This document shows, one piece after another, positions 23,287 through 23,926 of a DNA stretch of 23,926 nt; the first letter of the stretch is position 1; each line of letters begins with the position of its first letter. Origin of the DNA: an uncultured Bacilli bacterium. Its GTDB lineage: Bacteria; Bacillota_I; Bacilli_A; RF39; UBA660. Made by a program: the position numbers and the translations under genes. The notes beneath the pieces are model-generated. The model ran no database searches, was not told the DNA's origin, and saw only the letters and a list, made by a program, of their open reading frames with translations. The stretch lies in the NCBI GenBank assembly GCA_934177995.1, contig CAKPPW010000021.1, positions 1 to 23,926 of the forward strand, written 5' to 3'.

Positions 23287-23363
23287 TAAAAGTGCACATA
23301 AATAGGATATGTTAAGGCTGCTATGTTTCCATCCTGACCTAGTTCCATAACTATTTATTGCAC
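23287..23363 (-). ncRNA. ffs: small SRP RNA (4.5S-type, scr)
   Basis: The minus strand carries the domain IV hallmark of signal recognition particle RNA at 23315-23340. The Ffh-binding symmetric loop strands CAGG and AGCAG flank a three-base-pair helix AUG/CAU capped by a GAAA tetraloop, within AGGUCAGG and AGCAGCCU. The outer ends pair too: GUGCA plus AUAAAUAG (5' side) with CUAUUUAU plus UGCAC (3' side), with one bulged G. A UUUUAUUUU tail follows. About 77 nucleotides is expected for the small bacterial form without an Alu domain. Ends are estimated from promoter and stem. It is the RNA scaffold of Ffh for membrane-protein targeting. Confidence 0.92.
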
Positions 23364-23369
23364 AACATA

Positions 23370-23398
23370 ATAGTATACTATATTTAAAACTATTGCAA
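23370..23398 (-). promoter_or_regulatory. sigma-A promoter of the SRP RNA
   Basis: -35 TTGCAA (23393-23398), exactly 17 bases, then -10 TACTAT (23370-23375) on the minus strand. The predicted start near 23363 matches the 5' end of the closing stem of the SRP RNA. Confidence 0.75.
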
Positions 23399-23447
23399 GA
23401 TTTTTTAAAATAGAAAGCTTGTTATTTTACTACTTTCTTAGAAAAAA

Positions 23448-23463
23448 TATTTCCCGGGAAATA
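23448..23463. other. Noc-type binding site 1
   Basis: TATTTCCCGGGAAATA, at the centre of a 30-bp perfect palindrome (23441-23470). It is nearest the SRP RNA promoter, 42 bases from its -35. Confidence 0.85.
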
Positions 23464-23479
23464 TTTTTTCCACTATTTT

Positions 23480-23495
23480 TGTTTCACGTGAAACA
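23480..23495. other. parS site 1
   Basis: Perfect 16-bp palindrome TGTTTCACGTGAAACA, the ParB (Spo0J) recognition sequence, 32 bp centre to centre from Noc site 1. Confidence 0.92.
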
Positions 23496-23583
23496 TTTGA
23501 TTCTTTTTTATATTTATATTTTTATTCGGACTTATTTTATTTCTTTTAAATCATATATTATCTACTTACTTATCTTATTAAAT

Positions 23584-23599
23584 TATTTCCCAGGAAATA
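23584..23599. other. Noc-type binding site 2 (variant)
   Basis: As the other copies but with CCCAGG in place of CCCGGG, so one half-site base is changed and the palindrome is imperfect. Confidence 0.7.
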
Positions 23600-23615
23600 T
23601 TTTTTCCACTATTTT

Positions 23616-23631
23616 TGTTTCACGTGAAACA
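23616..23631. other. parS site 2
   Basis: Perfect TGTTTCACGTGAAACA, 136 bases after parS site 1. Confidence 0.92.
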
Positions 23632-23719
23632 TTCAGTTACTTTTTATATTTATATTTTTATTCGGACTTATTCTATTTCTTTTAAATCATATATTATCTA
23701 CTTACTTATCTTATTAAAT

Positions 23720-23735
23720 TATTTCCCGGGAAATA
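23720..23735. other. Noc-type binding site 3
   Basis: Perfect TATTTCCCGGGAAATA, 272 bases after site 1. Confidence 0.85.
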
Positions 23736-23751
23736 TTTTTTCCACTATTTT

Positions 23752-23767
23752 TGTTTCACGTGAAACA
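23752..23767. other. parS site 3
   Basis: Perfect TGTTTCACGTGAAACA, 136 bases after parS site 2. Confidence 0.92.
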
Positions 23768-23855
23768 TTCAGTTACTTTTTATATTTATATTTTTATTCG
23801 GACTTATTCTATTTCTTTTAAATCATATATTATCTACTTACTTATCTTATTAAAT

Positions 23856-23871
23856 TATTTCCCGGGAAATA
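23856..23871. other. Noc-type binding site 4
   Basis: Perfect TATTTCCCGGGAAATA, 136 bases after site 3. Confidence 0.85.
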
Positions 23872-23887
23872 TTTTTTCCACTATTTT

Positions 23888-23903
23888 TGTTTCACGTGAA
23901 ACA
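23888..23903. other. parS site 4
   Basis: Perfect TGTTTCACGTGAAACA, the last complete site before the window ends. Confidence 0.92.
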
Positions 23904-23926
23904 TTCAGTTACTTTTTATATTTATA

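Larger units (their letters stand above)
23441..23926. repeat. 136-bp tandem repeat array carrying paired Noc and parS sites
   Basis: Four Noc-type palindromes start at 23448, 23584, 23720 and 23856, and four parS palindromes at 23480, 23616, 23752 and 23888; every interval is exactly 136 bases. The units starting at parS 2 and parS 3 are identical in sequence by eye, whereas the unit next to the SRP gene has diverged at several positions. The spacer DNA is nearly all A/T. Small open frames on the plus strand here are repeats of one another and are not considered genes. The array continues past the window end, so the copy number is at least four. Confidence 0.92.

Noticed and set aside
23262..23348. 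N-terminal extension of TadA
   Set aside because: The extra residues are encoded by the SRP RNA core and lack a ribosome-binding site; the ATG at 23261 has one.
23448..23463. Noc-type palindrome as a transcription terminator
   Set aside because: The stem is made mainly of A/T with a central CCCGGG and no loop, and no gene ends at the array; the exact match to a known protein-binding site explains it better.
23560..23583. TTATCTACT in each repeat as a DnaA box
   Set aside because: It differs from TTATCCACA at two positions and no cluster of better boxes is present, so the array is not called an origin.
23419..23821. Two plus-strand open frames across the array, with near-identical translations
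   Set aside because: They are read-through of the 136-bp repeats, begin without ribosome-binding sites, and encode only hydrophobic Phe/Tyr/Ile-rich repeats dictated by A/T spacer and the palindromes.

Overview
This is an AT-rich chromosomal window from a spore-forming, low-GC member of the Bacillota, probably class Bacilli and possibly an uncultured gut lineage near Erysipelotrichales, Turicibacterales or RF39. Every convincing gene lies on the minus strand, so transcription runs from high to low coordinates. The order tadA, dnaX, ebfC, recR, bofA, holB, ricT, trmN, rsmI, and then pth, mfd, spoVT, metS, tatD, rsmA, yabG, veg, spoVG, yabP, yabQ, divIC follows the origin-proximal backbone of Bacillus subtilis with some genes missing. 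TGA is used as a stop (ATGA overlaps at veg/yabG and ricT/holB), which argues against the Mollicutes code. SpoVT, SpoVG, YabG, YabP, YabQ and BofA point to endospore formation.

Right end (23441-23926): a tandem array with an exact 136-bp period. Each unit carries one 16-bp Noc-type palindrome (TATTTCCCGGGAAATA) and, 32 bp away centre to centre, one perfect ParB-type parS palindrome (TGTTTCACGTGAAACA). Four copies are visible and the array runs off the window. Two more Noc-type sites lie inside dnaX and between rsmI and pth. Next to the array is a small SRP RNA gene (about 23287-23363) with its own sigma-A promoter; it can be mistaken for an N-terminal extension of tadA.

23261-12846: tadA, then a tightly packed string of replication, recombination, translation and repair genes (dnaX, ebfC, recR, bofA, holB, ricT, trmN, rsmI, pth, mfd), many overlapping or a few bases apart. 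12783-12151: an unrecognised helical protein with its own strong promoter and a terminator folded through its stop codon. 12017-9386: spoVT, then metS behind a T-box riboswitch, then a tiny membrane protein, then tatD.

8532-3372: an accessory surface-fibre island between tatD and rsmA, where B. subtilis has yabE and rnmV. It holds three abundant-type TasA/camelysin-like proteins, each with its own promoter and terminator. An operon follows with a fourth TasA-like protein, a SipW-type signal peptidase, a TapA-like anchored protein and two unrecognised membrane proteins. The inferred role is secretion and assembly of a TasA-type fibre.

3306-90: rsmA, yabG, veg, spoVG (with promoter and terminator), yabP, yabQ and divIC, ending in a terminator and a promoter for a gene beyond the left edge. 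No tRNA, rRNA, IS element or CRISPR array is visible.
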